8,338 nucleotides of DNA from SG8-40 sp963792855 (GCA_963792855.1 CAWBXZ010000019.1:1-8338), one strand, 5' to 3'; positions 1 to 7,363 are shown, counted from the first letter of the stretch. A program made the numbers and translations. The notes: generated from the sequence alone by a model not told the origin.

Positions 1-1243
1 TGACGCCCCCGTCATACCGTGCCCGCGAAAGAAATGCCGCACTGCGAGCGGCACCGAGTTGAACGTCACGCGCCGTGCGCTCGTCGCCCAGCGTGCGCAC
101 GGCGGTCAGCGCATTCTCGACTTCCTGGAAGGCCCGCAACACAGTCAGTTCGTATTGATTCAGCAACTGCCTGGTGCGGGCGACTTCGATTTCCACCCGC
201 TGCCTGTTCTTTCCCGCATCGAAAATGGGGCCGAAAAAATTCGCACCGATATTCCAGATCGTCGCGTTGCTGTCAGTCAGGTCCGAGAGTTCGGAACTCG
301 CCAGGCCGGCACTTGCGGTCAGACTCAGCGAAGGAAATCGCAGTGCTTCCGCGACGCCAATGCGCGCTGTCTGCGCCGCCAGGGATTGTTCGGCAGCGCG
401 GATATCCGGGCGCCGTTCGAGCAACTCCGACGGCAGGCCCGCCGGCACACCTGGCGGCATGATCTGCGCTTCATTGGCCTCTCCCCGGGCGATCGGCCCC
501 GGATTGCGCCCAAGCAATACATTCAGCAGGTTTTCGGTCTGGATGACCTCCCGCTCCAGCGACGCCAGTTGCACCGCCGCGTCGGCCTCCTCGATCTCCG
601 CCTGATTGACGTCGAGTTTCGGCGTCGTGCCTTTTTCGAATCGCTCACGAATAATTTGTGTCGATTTCCGGCGCGCTTCCAGCGTCCGCCCGGCAATCTC
701 GCGCCGCTCATCGAGATCGCGTAACAGAAAATATGCACTCGCCACGTCGGCAATGAGCGAGATCAGCACGGTATTGCGCGCGTCTTCACTTGCCAGGAGC
801 TCTGCTTGCGCGGCCTGCGTTGAACGGCGGAGACGGCCATACAGATCGACTTCGAAAGCGAACTGCGCGCTCAAAGTGTAGGAATTCTGAACACCCGTGC
901 CCGGCAAGAACTGCTCGGCCGTGTTGCCGCGATTGGCACCGGCTTCCCCGTCAACTCTCGGATACTGGTCCGCTCGCACGAAACCCAGCCGCGCCCGTGT
1001 TTCCTCGACGCGCGCCGTGGCGATGGCGAGGTCCTTGTTTTCTTCCAATGCAATGATGATCAGGCGCTCGAGCTGTGGGTCGTCGAACAACTGCCACCAC
1101 GGAATGTTCGTGATGGCGGCCCCGGTTGAAATTCGCTGGCGAAACTCTTCAGGCGTTTCAATCGCGGGCCGCTCGTAGTCCGGCCCGACAACGCAGCCGG
1201 AGAGAGAAACAACCATTGCGATCGCGACCAAACCCGGTTTCAT
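1..1243 (-). CDS. Outer membrane efflux channel lipoprotein, NodT/OprM (TolC-like) family, 3'-truncated by window edge
   Basis: This is the outer membrane exit duct of the tripartite pump encoded by the operon. The frame stays open from ATG 1243 to the window edge (414 residues). OprM-type proteins are usually about 460-500 residues, so roughly the last 50-80 are outside. The N-terminus is a lipoprotein signal with a good lipobox (LSGC, Cys17), followed by VVGPDYERP as is usual in this family. The two halves of the channel repeat are visible. The first has the barrel segment FEVDLYGRLRRS (130-141). The second has GLPSELLERRPDIRAAEQSL (269-288), FPSLSL (303-308) and FFGPIFDAGKNRQR (336-349). 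The last visible residues, SRARYDGGV, match the usual approach to the C-terminal helix. The start codon directly abuts the pump's TAG stop, and a GGAG (1256-1259) lies 12 nt upstream inside the pump gene, so translation is probably coupled. Family assignment is firm; the substrate is unknown. Confidence 0.95.
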   Translation of the reverse strand, partial: MKPGLVAIAMVVSLSGCVVGPDYERPAIETPEEFRQRISTGAAITNIPWWQLFDDPQLERLIIIALEENKDLAIATARVEETRARLGFVRADQYPRVDGEAGANRGNTAEQFLPGTGVQNSYTLSAQFAFEVDLYGRLRRSTQAAQAELLASEDARNTVLISLIADVASAYFLLRDLDERREIAGRTLEARRKSTQIIRERFEKGTTPKLDVNQAEIEEADAAVQLASLEREVIQTENLLNVLLGRNPGPIARGEANEAQIMPPGVPAGLPSELLERRPDIRAAEQSLAAQTARIGVAEALRFPSLSLTASAGLASSELSDLTDSNATIWNIGANFFGPIFDAGKNRQRVEIEVARTRQLLNQYELTVLRAFQEVENALTAVRTLGDERTARDVQLGAARSAAFLSRARYDGGV

Positions 1244-4200
1244 CTACGTGACTTTCTCCGTATCCGCATGCGGTTTGCCACGCCCGCTCAACTTTTCGAT
1301 GAAAACGAACAGCGCAGGGACCAGAAGCACACCGACGACAGTCGCCGTCGCCATGCCGGCAAATACCGTCATGCCCATCACCTTGCGCGCTTCCGCACCC
1401 GCGCCGCTCGCAATCAACAAGGGGATGACACCGAGAATGAACGAGAAGGCCGTCATCAGAATCGGCCGGAACCGGTCTCGCGCCGCTGCAATCGCCGCAT
1501 CGAGGGCGTTCATTCCCTCTTCGCTTTTCATCTTCGCGAATTCAACAATCAGGATCGCGTTCTTGGCCGCCATGCCGATCAGCATCACGAGTCCGATTTG
1601 CGCGAACACGTTGTTCTGGTAGCCGGGCAGAAAAAGTCCGGAAATCCACAGACCCAGCATTGCCCCGAATACCGCAATCGGCGTCCCGAGCAGCACACTG
1701 AATGGCGTTGACCAGCTCTCGTACTGGGCGGCAAGAATCAGGAACACGAACAGCAGCGCCAACCCGAATACCAGTCCGCCGCTGCCCGCAGCGGCACGCT
1801 CCTGATAACTCATCGCGTTCCACGCGTACGACATATCGCCCGGGAGCGTCTGCTTCGCGACTTCCTCGAGTGCGTCGAGCGCCTGTGCCGAACTGTATCC
1901 CGGCGCCGGCGAGCCGGTGATCTCCGCCGCCCTGAACAGGTTGAAGCGGTTGGTGTACTCCGGGCCCTGCGTCGCGGCAACGCTGACCAGGGAATTCAGC
2001 GGTACCATCTGGCCTTCCTTGCCGCGGACGAAATAGTATTGCACGTCCCCCGCTTTCTCCCGGTATTCCGGTTCGGCCTGGACATATACCTTGAACAACC
2101 GGCCGAATCGATTGAAGTCGTTCACGTAAGCGCCGCCGAGAAAAGATCCCAGTGTCGTATTCACGTCGGCCGGTGACACGCCCAGTTTCAACACCTTGTC
2201 CTGATCCACGTCCGCAAAAATCTGGGGAACATTGGCCCGGTAGGTTGTAATCATTCCGCCGATTTCCGGCCGTTGGCTCGCTGCCTGTATGAACTTCGCC
2301 GCCTCCTCGCCCAGATAGGCAGGCGTGTTTCCGCCGCGATCCTGCAGCATCAGGCTGAATCCCGAACCGGTACCAAGTCCCGGAATTGCGGGAGGGCCGA
2401 ATGCAAACGCAATCGCCTCCGGAACACCGTATGCCAGCTTGCCGTTCAGATTCCGGATAATCGCGCTGACGTGGAGCTCCGGAGAACTTCTTTCCGCCCA
2501 GTGCTTCAACGACACGAAGAAGAATGCGTTGTTCGGGGACAGCGACGACGTGAGCAGGCTGTATCCGGACACCGTGGTCACCGACTCGATTCCCTCCATC
2601 TGCGCGAGGATGGATTCGATCCTGGCACTGGCGCGATCGGTCCGCTCAAGGGAAGCGGCATCGGGCAACTGGACGTTGATCAGCAGATAGCCCTGATCCT
2701 CCTCCGGCACGAAACCTCCGGGCACGGCGCCGAAAAGCCCCGCCATCATCGCCGTTACGACGGCAAGAATGGAAAGGCTCAACACGGTTCGTCTCGTCAG
2801 AAACGACGTGATGCCCAGGTAACGGTCCGTCGCAACGTTGAACAACGAATTGAATCGGTCGTAAAACGGCTGCAGCCAGCTCTTCTTCTGGCTGGAAGCG
2901 GGCCGTAGCAGCATGGCGCTCAGCGCGGGACTCAGTGTCAACGCATTTATCGACGAGATGGCGACCGAAATGGCGATGGTGATCGCGAATTGCTGATACA
3001 GCCGGCCGGTGATCCCGCCCATGGCCGCGACCGGTACGAATACGGCGATCAACGCCAACGACGTGGCGATGATCGGGCCAGTCACTTCTTTCATGGCGGC
3101 AACCGTCGCGGCCCTGGGCGACAGGCCTTGCTCCATCTTCGCCGTGACCGCCTCGACAACCACGATCGCATCGTCGACAACGATACCAATGGCCAGAACC
3201 AGCCCAAGCAGCGACAGGGTGTTGATGGAAAAACCGAGGAAGGGAAACACCATGAACGTGCCAATCAGCGAGACCGGCACCGCGAGCGTCGGAATCAGGG
3301 TCGCGCGTGCGTTCTGCAGGAAAATGAACACCACAAGGATGACCAGCCCGACTGCCTGGAACAGGGTCGTGATGATTTCATCAATGCCCTCTTCGATTGC
3401 AAGCGTCGTGTCGAGCGACACAAGGTAGTCCAGGTCATCGGGGAATTTTTGCGACATGTCCGCCATTGCCGCTTCCACCTGTGTGGCGACCTCGATACCG
3501 TTTGCGCCGGGCAGCTGGTATATCGCGAGAATCGAACTCGGCCCGCCGTCCAGCCGTGTCACCGCGTTGTAAGTCTGCGTGCCAAGTTCCACCCGCGCGA
3601 CATCCTTGATGCGCACCTGCGACCCGTCGAGATTCGAACGTACGATGACATCACCGAACTCTTCCGCGTTGGACAGTCTTCCGCGTGTGCGTACCGTGTA
3701 GGTGAACTCGGTGCCGGGTGTGGCCGGCGGACCGCCAATCTGGCCGGCCGGCGCAATGACGTTCTGTTCCTGTATCGCGCGCGTGATATCGGGTACGGTA
3801 AGACCGAGTTTGGCCAACTGGTCAGGCTTGATCCATACGCGCATCGCGTACTCGCTGCCGCCCAGCACATTGACCTGGCCGACGCCGCGAATTCTCGCGA
3901 TTTCGTCGAGCACGTTGATCGTCAGGTAATTGCTCAGAAAATTCTGGTCATAGCTGCCGTTGGGCGAGTAAACCGAGACCAGCATCAACGGAAACGAAAG
4001 CTGCTTCTTGACGGTGATGCCGAGGCGCTTGACGTCTTCGGGAATACTCGCAGTCGCTTCGGAGACCCGGTTTTGCGTGAGCACGTTCGACATATCGAGA
4101 TCGGAGCCGACTTCGAAGGAAACCGTCAGCCGCATGCTGCCGTCGTTGGCATTGACCGATTTCATGTACAGCATGTTCTCGACGCCGTTGACCTTCTGCT

Positions 4201-4396
4201 CCAGCGGCGTGGCCACTGACTGCTCGACAACTTCGGCATTTGCGCCGGTGTAGCTTGCGCTGACCTGTACCTCGGGAGGATTGATGTCGGGGTACTGTGC
4301 GATCGGCAGTTTGGTCATCGAGGTCACGCCGAGAATGACGATGACAATCGCAAGAACCATCGCCACGATCGGGCGGCGGACGAAGAACTCAGCCAT
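1244..4396 (-). CDS. RND multidrug efflux transporter, HAE1 (AcrB/MexB) family
   Basis: Inner membrane proton/drug antiporter of 1050 residues, the usual length for AcrB-type pumps. The N-terminus MAEFFVRRPIVAMVLAIVIV is typical. Hydrophobic segments fall where the 12-helix RND fold needs them: about 10-29, 340-360, 366-386, 392-414, 439-459, 468-497, 535-558, 871-890, 896-918, 925-952, 974-998 and 1003-1033. Two large periplasmic domains lie after helices 1 and 7. The proton relay is intact: Asp408-Asp409 in GIVVDDAIVVVE and Lys945 in GMAAKNAILIVEF, matching AcrB D407, D408 and K940. The distal drug pocket appears to have fewer aromatics than AcrB (see findings), so substrate range should not be copied from AcrB. 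The start at 4396 is supported by the family N-terminus and by GGAG (4408-4411), which overlaps the end of the adaptor gene 6 nt away. HAE1 is the hydrophobic/amphiphilic compound exporter branch, not the heavy-metal branch; this rests on overall similarity. The exact substrate cannot be read from sequence. Confidence 0.97.
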   Translation of the reverse strand: MAEFFVRRPIVAMVLAIVIVILGVTSMTKLPIAQYPDINPPEVQVSASYTGANAEVVEQSVATPLEQKVNGVENMLYMKSVNANDGSMRLTVSFEVGSDLDMSNVLTQNRVSEATASIPEDVKRLGITVKKQLSFPLMLVSVYSPNGSYDQNFLSNYLTINVLDEIARIRGVGQVNVLGGSEYAMRVWIKPDQLAKLGLTVPDITRAIQEQNVIAPAGQIGGPPATPGTEFTYTVRTRGRLSNAEEFGDVIVRSNLDGSQVRIKDVARVELGTQTYNAVTRLDGGPSSILAIYQLPGANGIEVATQVEAAMADMSQKFPDDLDYLVSLDTTLAIEEGIDEIITTLFQAVGLVILVVFIFLQNARATLIPTLAVPVSLIGTFMVFPFLGFSINTLSLLGLVLAIGIVVDDAIVVVEAVTAKMEQGLSPRAATVAAMKEVTGPIIATSLALIAVFVPVAAMGGITGRLYQQFAITIAISVAISSINALTLSPALSAMLLRPASSQKKSWLQPFYDRFNSLFNVATDRYLGITSFLTRRTVLSLSILAVVTAMMAGLFGAVPGGFVPEEDQGYLLINVQLPDAASLERTDRASARIESILAQMEGIESVTTVSGYSLLTSSLSPNNAFFFVSLKHWAERSSPELHVSAIIRNLNGKLAYGVPEAIAFAFGPPAIPGLGTGSGFSLMLQDRGGNTPAYLGEEAAKFIQAASQRPEIGGMITTYRANVPQIFADVDQDKVLKLGVSPADVNTTLGSFLGGAYVNDFNRFGRLFKVYVQAEPEYREKAGDVQYYFVRGKEGQMVPLNSLVSVAATQGPEYTNRFNLFRAAEITGSPAPGYSSAQALDALEEVAKQTLPGDMSYAWNAMSYQERAAAGSGGLVFGLALLFVFLILAAQYESWSTPFSVLLGTPIAVFGAMLGLWISGLFLPGYQNNVFAQIGLVMLIGMAAKNAILIVEFAKMKSEEGMNALDAAIAAARDRFRPILMTAFSFILGVIPLLIASGAGAEARKVMGMTVFAGMATATVVGVLLVPALFVFIEKLSGRGKPHADTEKVT

Positions 4397-4402
4397 GCGT
4401 GC

Positions 4403-5602
4403 TCAGCTCCCCGCTGCGGGGACCGCCCTGGCGGCAGATTCCACCGGTTTCGGTGCGACGGTCATTCCGGATCGCACTTTCTGCAAACCGTCAACCACCA
4501 CCGATTCACCGCCTTCGAGCCCGCTCTCTATGACGACCATGTTGTCGGCTTGCGGGCCGGGAACCACATCACGCACCTCGATCTTGTTGCCGGCGCCAAC
4601 AACATAGACCTGAAAACGCCCCTGTAACTCGGAGAGTGCGCGCCGCGGAATGACGACCGCATTTTCCAGCGTCTGATACGGTGCGCGAATGCGGGCAAAC
4701 TGCCCGGGCAACAGCAAGCCATCCGGGTTGGGGAAGGCTGCCTCCACCGCATAGGTCCCGGTCTCGGGATCGATCGCCTGCGACGATGCGACCGCTTTCC
4801 CCGGATACGCGTGCTCGGACCCATTGGCGAGCAACAACTTGAGCTGCGGCTGTTTGCCTTCCATTGAGGCGCCCCGCTCGCCCCTCGCGAGATAGTAAGG
4901 GGCAAGGATGAGATATTCGCGCTCGGATATCGAGAAACGCACCCTGATCGGATCGATATCGGAGAGCACGTTCAAAACCACCGGATTGGGTTCACGTCCG
5001 ACGAATTCACCCGGTTTGGCCTTTGACAATCCGATCAAACCGTCGATCGGCGCCTTCAGCCGCGTATAACTCAGTTCGATACGCGCAAGGTCCACCGCCG
5101 CATCTGCCGCATCAACCGAAGAACGCGCTGCTGCCTCCTGCGCCACCGCACCGTCGAGATCCTGCTGGCTGACGGCGTCGATCTCCGCCAATGGCCTGAT
5201 GCGCGCCAGGTCACTCTGCGCCTTCACCAGATTCGTCCTGGCAGTCGCCAGCCTGCTCTGCGCCTCGACGAGCTTTGCCTGAAACGGCTGGGCGTCGATC
5301 GTGTACAGAAGGTCCCCCTTCTTGACGAAACCGCCTTCGCGGAAGTTCATCGTTTCGAGAAATCCTTCGACGCGCGCGCGAATGGGAACATCCTGGATAC
5401 CCAGCGTCGTGCCCACCATGTCGACAAACTGCGGGACGTCGCGACGCTCCGCCGTGGCAACGCCAACCGGCAACGGTGGCGGCGCGACCGCCTCCGGTAC
5501 CGATTTATCACAGCCGGCCTGGGACAGACCCAGAGCGATGACGGCCGCCAACATCGCCGCGAAGCGAGCCGGAACGAACACGCCGACGACGCGAGCCGTC
5601 AT
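4403..5602 (-). CDS. RND efflux periplasmic adaptor (membrane fusion protein), AcrA/MexE-like
   Basis: Periplasmic adaptor linking the RND pump to the outer membrane channel; 399 residues from ATG 5602. That start is chosen because it gives an N-terminal signal (hydrophobic core about 14-29) ending in Cys31, and because a strong AAGGA (5609-5613) sits just upstream. The frame stays open to an ATG at 5848, but that extension has no signal peptide at its end and would cover the promoter region. Domains follow the family order: lipoyl half ARVEGFLETMNFREGGFV (76-93), alpha-helical hairpin about 107-177, second lipoyl half YTRLKAPIDGLIG (179-191), beta-barrel about 205-305, and membrane-proximal domain to about 385. 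The hairpin tip carries R134, L138 and S145 spaced as in the RxxxLxxxxxxS channel-docking motif. An Ala/Pro-rich tail closes the protein. The lipobox is imperfect (SQAGC, Gln at -3). First gene of the operon. Confidence 0.95.
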   Translation of the reverse strand: MTARVVGVFVPARFAAMLAAVIALGLSQAGCDKSVPEAVAPPPLPVGVATAERRDVPQFVDMVGTTLGIQDVPIRARVEGFLETMNFREGGFVKKGDLLYTIDAQPFQAKLVEAQSRLATARTNLVKAQSDLARIRPLAEIDAVSQQDLDGAVAQEAAARSSVDAADAAVDLARIELSYTRLKAPIDGLIGLSKAKPGEFVGREPNPVVLNVLSDIDPIRVRFSISEREYLILAPYYLARGERGASMEGKQPQLKLLLANGSEHAYPGKAVASSQAIDPETGTYAVEAAFPNPDGLLLPGQFARIRAPYQTLENAVVIPRRALSELQGRFQVYVVGAGNKIEVRDVVPGPQADNMVVIESGLEGGESVVVDGLQKVRSGMTVAPKPVESAARAVPAAGS

Positions 5603-5608
5603 ATCTTT

Positions 5609-5613
5609 TCCTT
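5609..5613 (-). promoter_or_regulatory. Ribosome binding site of the adaptor gene
   Basis: On the minus strand the bases read GAGAAGGAAAAGAT directly before ATG 5602. The AGG core (5610-5612) is 7 nt from the start codon, which is optimal spacing. This site decides the start at 5602 over the upstream in-frame ATG at 5848. Confidence 0.75.
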
Positions 5614-5660
5614 CTCTTTCATGGGGATCCGCAACAAACGCGGGCGGGAACGAGCCGTCG

Positions 5661-5691
5661 ATTGTACCGCGGTCACCATTGAACGCGTCAC
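5661..5691 (-). promoter_or_regulatory. Candidate sigma70 promoter for the efflux operon
   Basis: On the minus strand, TACAAT (5661-5666) matches five of six bases of the -10 consensus. A weak -35 candidate, GTGACG (5686-5691), shares four bases with TTGACA but at a long 19-bp spacing. Transcription would begin near 5654 and give a leader of about 50 nt before ATG 5602, a sensible length. The poor -35 suggests a weak or activator-dependent promoter. This is inference from sequence only. Confidence 0.4.
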
Positions 5692-5692
5692 C
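5672..5692. repeat. Pair of GTCACC direct repeats overlapping the candidate promoter
   Basis: GTCACC occurs at 5672-5677 and again at 5687-5692, 15 bp start to start, between and over the -35 and -10 candidates of the leftward promoter. Such placement would suit an operator, but a six-base repeat pair can arise by chance. Confidence 0.25.
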
Positions 5693-5777
5693 CTCGCGGG
5701 CAGTCCCACGCATTCCAGATCCCGCCCGGCAAGGCGCGAGGCCAACCGCCAGTGCGGCCGGGCCGGAGAACCGTACC

Positions 5778-5795
5778 GCAGGACGAATAACCTGC
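5778..5795. promoter_or_regulatory. Small inverted repeat (GCAGG-N8-CCTGC), possible operator
   Basis: GCAGG (5778-5782) and CCTGC (5791-5795) form a perfect 5-bp inverted repeat around an A-rich 8-bp centre (ACGAATAA). It lies 36 bp before the ATP-grasp start codon, which is a plausible repressor or activator site. With arms of only five bases the evidence is modest. Confidence 0.25.
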
Positions 5796-5831
5796 ACGTT
5801 TTCCTCGCGGCAACTTTCGCATATCATCATC

Positions 5832-7277
5832 ATGATGCACAGCAGCAAATCTTCCCTTGCGGCACCTGCTCCAGCGTATAACGAGATGCAGGACGACGGC
5901 GGCCAGATCCGCCAGCATTACCGCGAACTGAATGACTGGCTGGGGCAGATGCCCACCGAACGGCTTGCGCAAAAACGCGCCGATGCCGACATGCTGTTCC
6001 GGCGCATGGGGATCACATTCGCGGTATATGGCGAAAACGCCGGTGCCGAACGGCTTATTCCCTTCGATATCGTTCCGCGCATCCTGACCGCTGTGGAATG
6101 GCGGCGGCTCTCACGCGGGCTGACGCAGCGGGTACAGGCGCTCAACGCCTTCCTCAGCGACATCTATCACGAACAGGAAATTCTCAAGGCCAACCGCATT
6201 CCGCCCGAGCATGTGCTGCGCAACACGCAATACCGCCCGGAGATGCAGGATATCGAAGTGCCGGGCGACGTCTACGCGCATATCGCCGGGGTCGACGTGG
6301 TACGTGCGGACGAGGGCGAGTTCTTCGTGCTCGAGGACAACCTGCGCGTGCCCTCGGGCGTGTCCTACATGCTGGAAGACCGCAACGTGATGATGCGCCT
6401 GTTCCCGGAACTGTTCGCCCGCTACGCGGTGGAACCGGTCGAGCACTATCCGGACATTCTGTTGGACAACCTGCGCAGTGTCGCGCCGGCCGAGGTACTG
6501 GAGCCGACCGTTGTCCTGCTCACCCCCGGCGCCTACAACAGCGCGTACTTCGAGCACGCCTTTCTTGCCCAGCAGATGGGCATCGAGCTGGTCGAAGGCA
6601 AGGACCTGATGGTGCGCGACGGCTTCGTATTCATGCTCACCACCCGCGGACCGCAGCCGGTGCATGTCATCTATCGCCGTATCGACGATGATTTCCTGGA
6701 CCCGCTGGCGTTTCGCCAGGACTCCGCGCTCGGTGTGCCCGGACTGCTCGCGGCATATCGGGCGGGCCATGTCACGATCGCCAATGCCATCGGCACCGGG
6801 GTTGCCGACGACAAGTCGATCTACCCTTATGTGCCGGAGATGATTCGCTTCTATCTCGACGAAGAGCCGATCCTTCACAACGTGCCGACGCGCATCCTGC
6901 GCAATCCCGATGATCTGGCTTACACGCTGGAACACCTGCCCGAGCTGGTGGTCAAGGAAGTCCACGGCGCAGGCGGTTACGGCATGCTGATCGGCCCCAA
7001 GGCGAGCAAGGCGCAGATCGAGCGCTTTCGCGAGCAGATCAAGGCGAACCCGGAGCGTTACATCGCCCAGCCAACGCTTGCGCTGTCGACCTGCCCTACG
7101 TTCGTCGAGGAGGGTGTCGCGCCGCGCCATGTCGATCTCAGGCCATTCGTACTGTCCGGCCGCGACGTACACATCGTCCCGGGCGGACTGACCCGGGTCG
7201 CGCTGCGCGAGGGATCGCTGGTGGTCAACTCCTCACAAGGCGGCGGCACCAAGGACACCTGGGTTCTGGAGGACTGA
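5832..7277 (+). CDS. Circularly permuted ATP-grasp protein (COG2308, DUF404/DUF407 type)
   Basis: Predicted cytoplasmic ATP-dependent ligase (carboxylate-amine type) of a family whose substrate is, to my knowledge, not established; 481 residues. Family blocks are all present: YGENAGAERLIPFDIVPRIL (66-85), VLEDNLRVPSGVSYMLE (166-182), VIYRRIDDDFLDPL (279-292), IANAIGTGVADDKSIYPYVP (316-335), VVKEVHGAGGYGMLIG (373-388), AQPTLALSTCPTF (412-424), DLRPFVL (435-441) and NSSQGGGTKDTWVLED (466-481). The acidic EDN block, which sits late in ordinary ATP-grasp enzymes, comes before the Lys/Gly-rich nucleotide loop (Lys375), as expected for a permuted fold. Homologues usually begin a few residues before a YNEM/YDEM-like block, here at 16-19, so ATG 5832 or 5835 fits best. 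No Shine-Dalgarno precedes either, and ATG 5886 is a less likely alternative. The frame also stays open upstream to 5301, but that part lies antisense to the adaptor. First gene of the rightward operon, followed by its usual partner, alpha-E. Confidence 0.93.
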   Translation: MMHSSKSSLAAPAPAYNEMQDDGGQIRQHYRELNDWLGQMPTERLAQKRADADMLFRRMGITFAVYGENAGAERLIPFDIVPRILTAVEWRRLSRGLTQRVQALNAFLSDIYHEQEILKANRIPPEHVLRNTQYRPEMQDIEVPGDVYAHIAGVDVVRADEGEFFVLEDNLRVPSGVSYMLEDRNVMMRLFPELFARYAVEPVEHYPDILLDNLRSVAPAEVLEPTVVLLTPGAYNSAYFEHAFLAQQMGIELVEGKDLMVRDGFVFMLTTRGPQPVHVIYRRIDDDFLDPLAFRQDSALGVPGLLAAYRAGHVTIANAIGTGVADDKSIYPYVPEMIRFYLDEEPILHNVPTRILRNPDDLAYTLEHLPELVVKEVHGAGGYGMLIGPKASKAQIERFREQIKANPERYIAQPTLALSTCPTFVEEGVAPRHVDLRPFVLSGRDVHIVPGGLTRVALREGSLVVNSSQGGGTKDTWVLED

Positions 7278-7363
7278 TGGTTTCCGGGAAAAAAGAAAGC
7301 GGCAGACCAACGGCCTTGCGAAAACCGGGCGTGAGCAAACCGGTTCCGGAGATGCCATGCTGA
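7277..7363 (+). CDS. Possible 28-residue bridging reading frame between ATP-grasp and alpha-E genes
   Basis: ATG 7277 overlaps the ATP-grasp stop (TGATG). It is preceded by a perfect GGAGG (7268-7272), though only 4 nt away. The frame runs 28 codons and ends at TGA 7361-7363, overlapping the alpha-E start at 7357. The peptide begins MVSGKKESGRPTALRK and is basic and Pro/Gly-containing, with no membrane segment or known motif. It fills the 79-nt gap and would hand ribosomes from one gene to the next. It may be a coupling device rather than a functional peptide, or a chance frame. I do not recognise it. Confidence 0.3.
   Translation: MVSGKKESGRPTALRKPGVSKPVPEMPC
7348..7351 (+). promoter_or_regulatory. 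Ribosome binding site of the alpha-E gene
   Basis: GGAG lies 5 nt before ATG 7357 and supports that start. The site falls inside the last codons of the 28-codon bridging frame, so ribosomes finishing that frame would stop next to it. Confidence 0.65.

Larger units (their letters stand above)
5603..5831. other. Divergent intergenic region between efflux operon and ATP-grasp/alpha-E operon
   Basis: This 229-nt gap is the only non-coding stretch of any size in the window, and it must hold the control signals of both transcription units. Seen here are the adaptor ribosome binding site, a TACAAT box facing left, two direct GTCACC repeats, and an inverted repeat near the rightward gene. No regulator gene, small RNA or terminator could be recognised. 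Reading frames that cross the region in either direction lack any protein-like features. Confidence 0.8.

Noticed and set aside
59..724. Plus-strand frames over the first kilobase
   Set aside because: They are antisense to the channel lipoprotein, whose minus-strand frame is open to the window edge and carries all family motifs.
2990..4219. Long plus-strand frame (409 codons) opposite the RND gene
   Set aside because: It is antisense to an unmistakable pump gene, its translation is rich in Arg, His and Asp with no domain, and it has no ribosome binding site. It is a codon-bias shadow.
5301..5831. N-terminal extension of the ATP-grasp protein upstream to 5301
   Set aside because: Much of it is antisense to the adaptor, the composition is low-complexity, and family members start near the YNEM block.
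5603..5848. N-terminal extension of the adaptor to ATG 5848
   Set aside because: It would place 82 unrelated residues before the signal peptide, read through the promoter region and ignore the strong ribosome binding site before ATG 5602.
5621..5881. Small plus-strand frame (86 codons) across the intergenic region
   Set aside because: It overlaps the ATP-grasp start, and its Arg-rich composition lacks any recognisable feature or ribosome binding site.
6111..7172. Long minus-strand frame (353 codons) opposite the ATP-grasp gene
   Set aside because: The plus strand carries all conserved ATP-grasp motifs. The antisense translation shows no domain and is a high-GC shadow.
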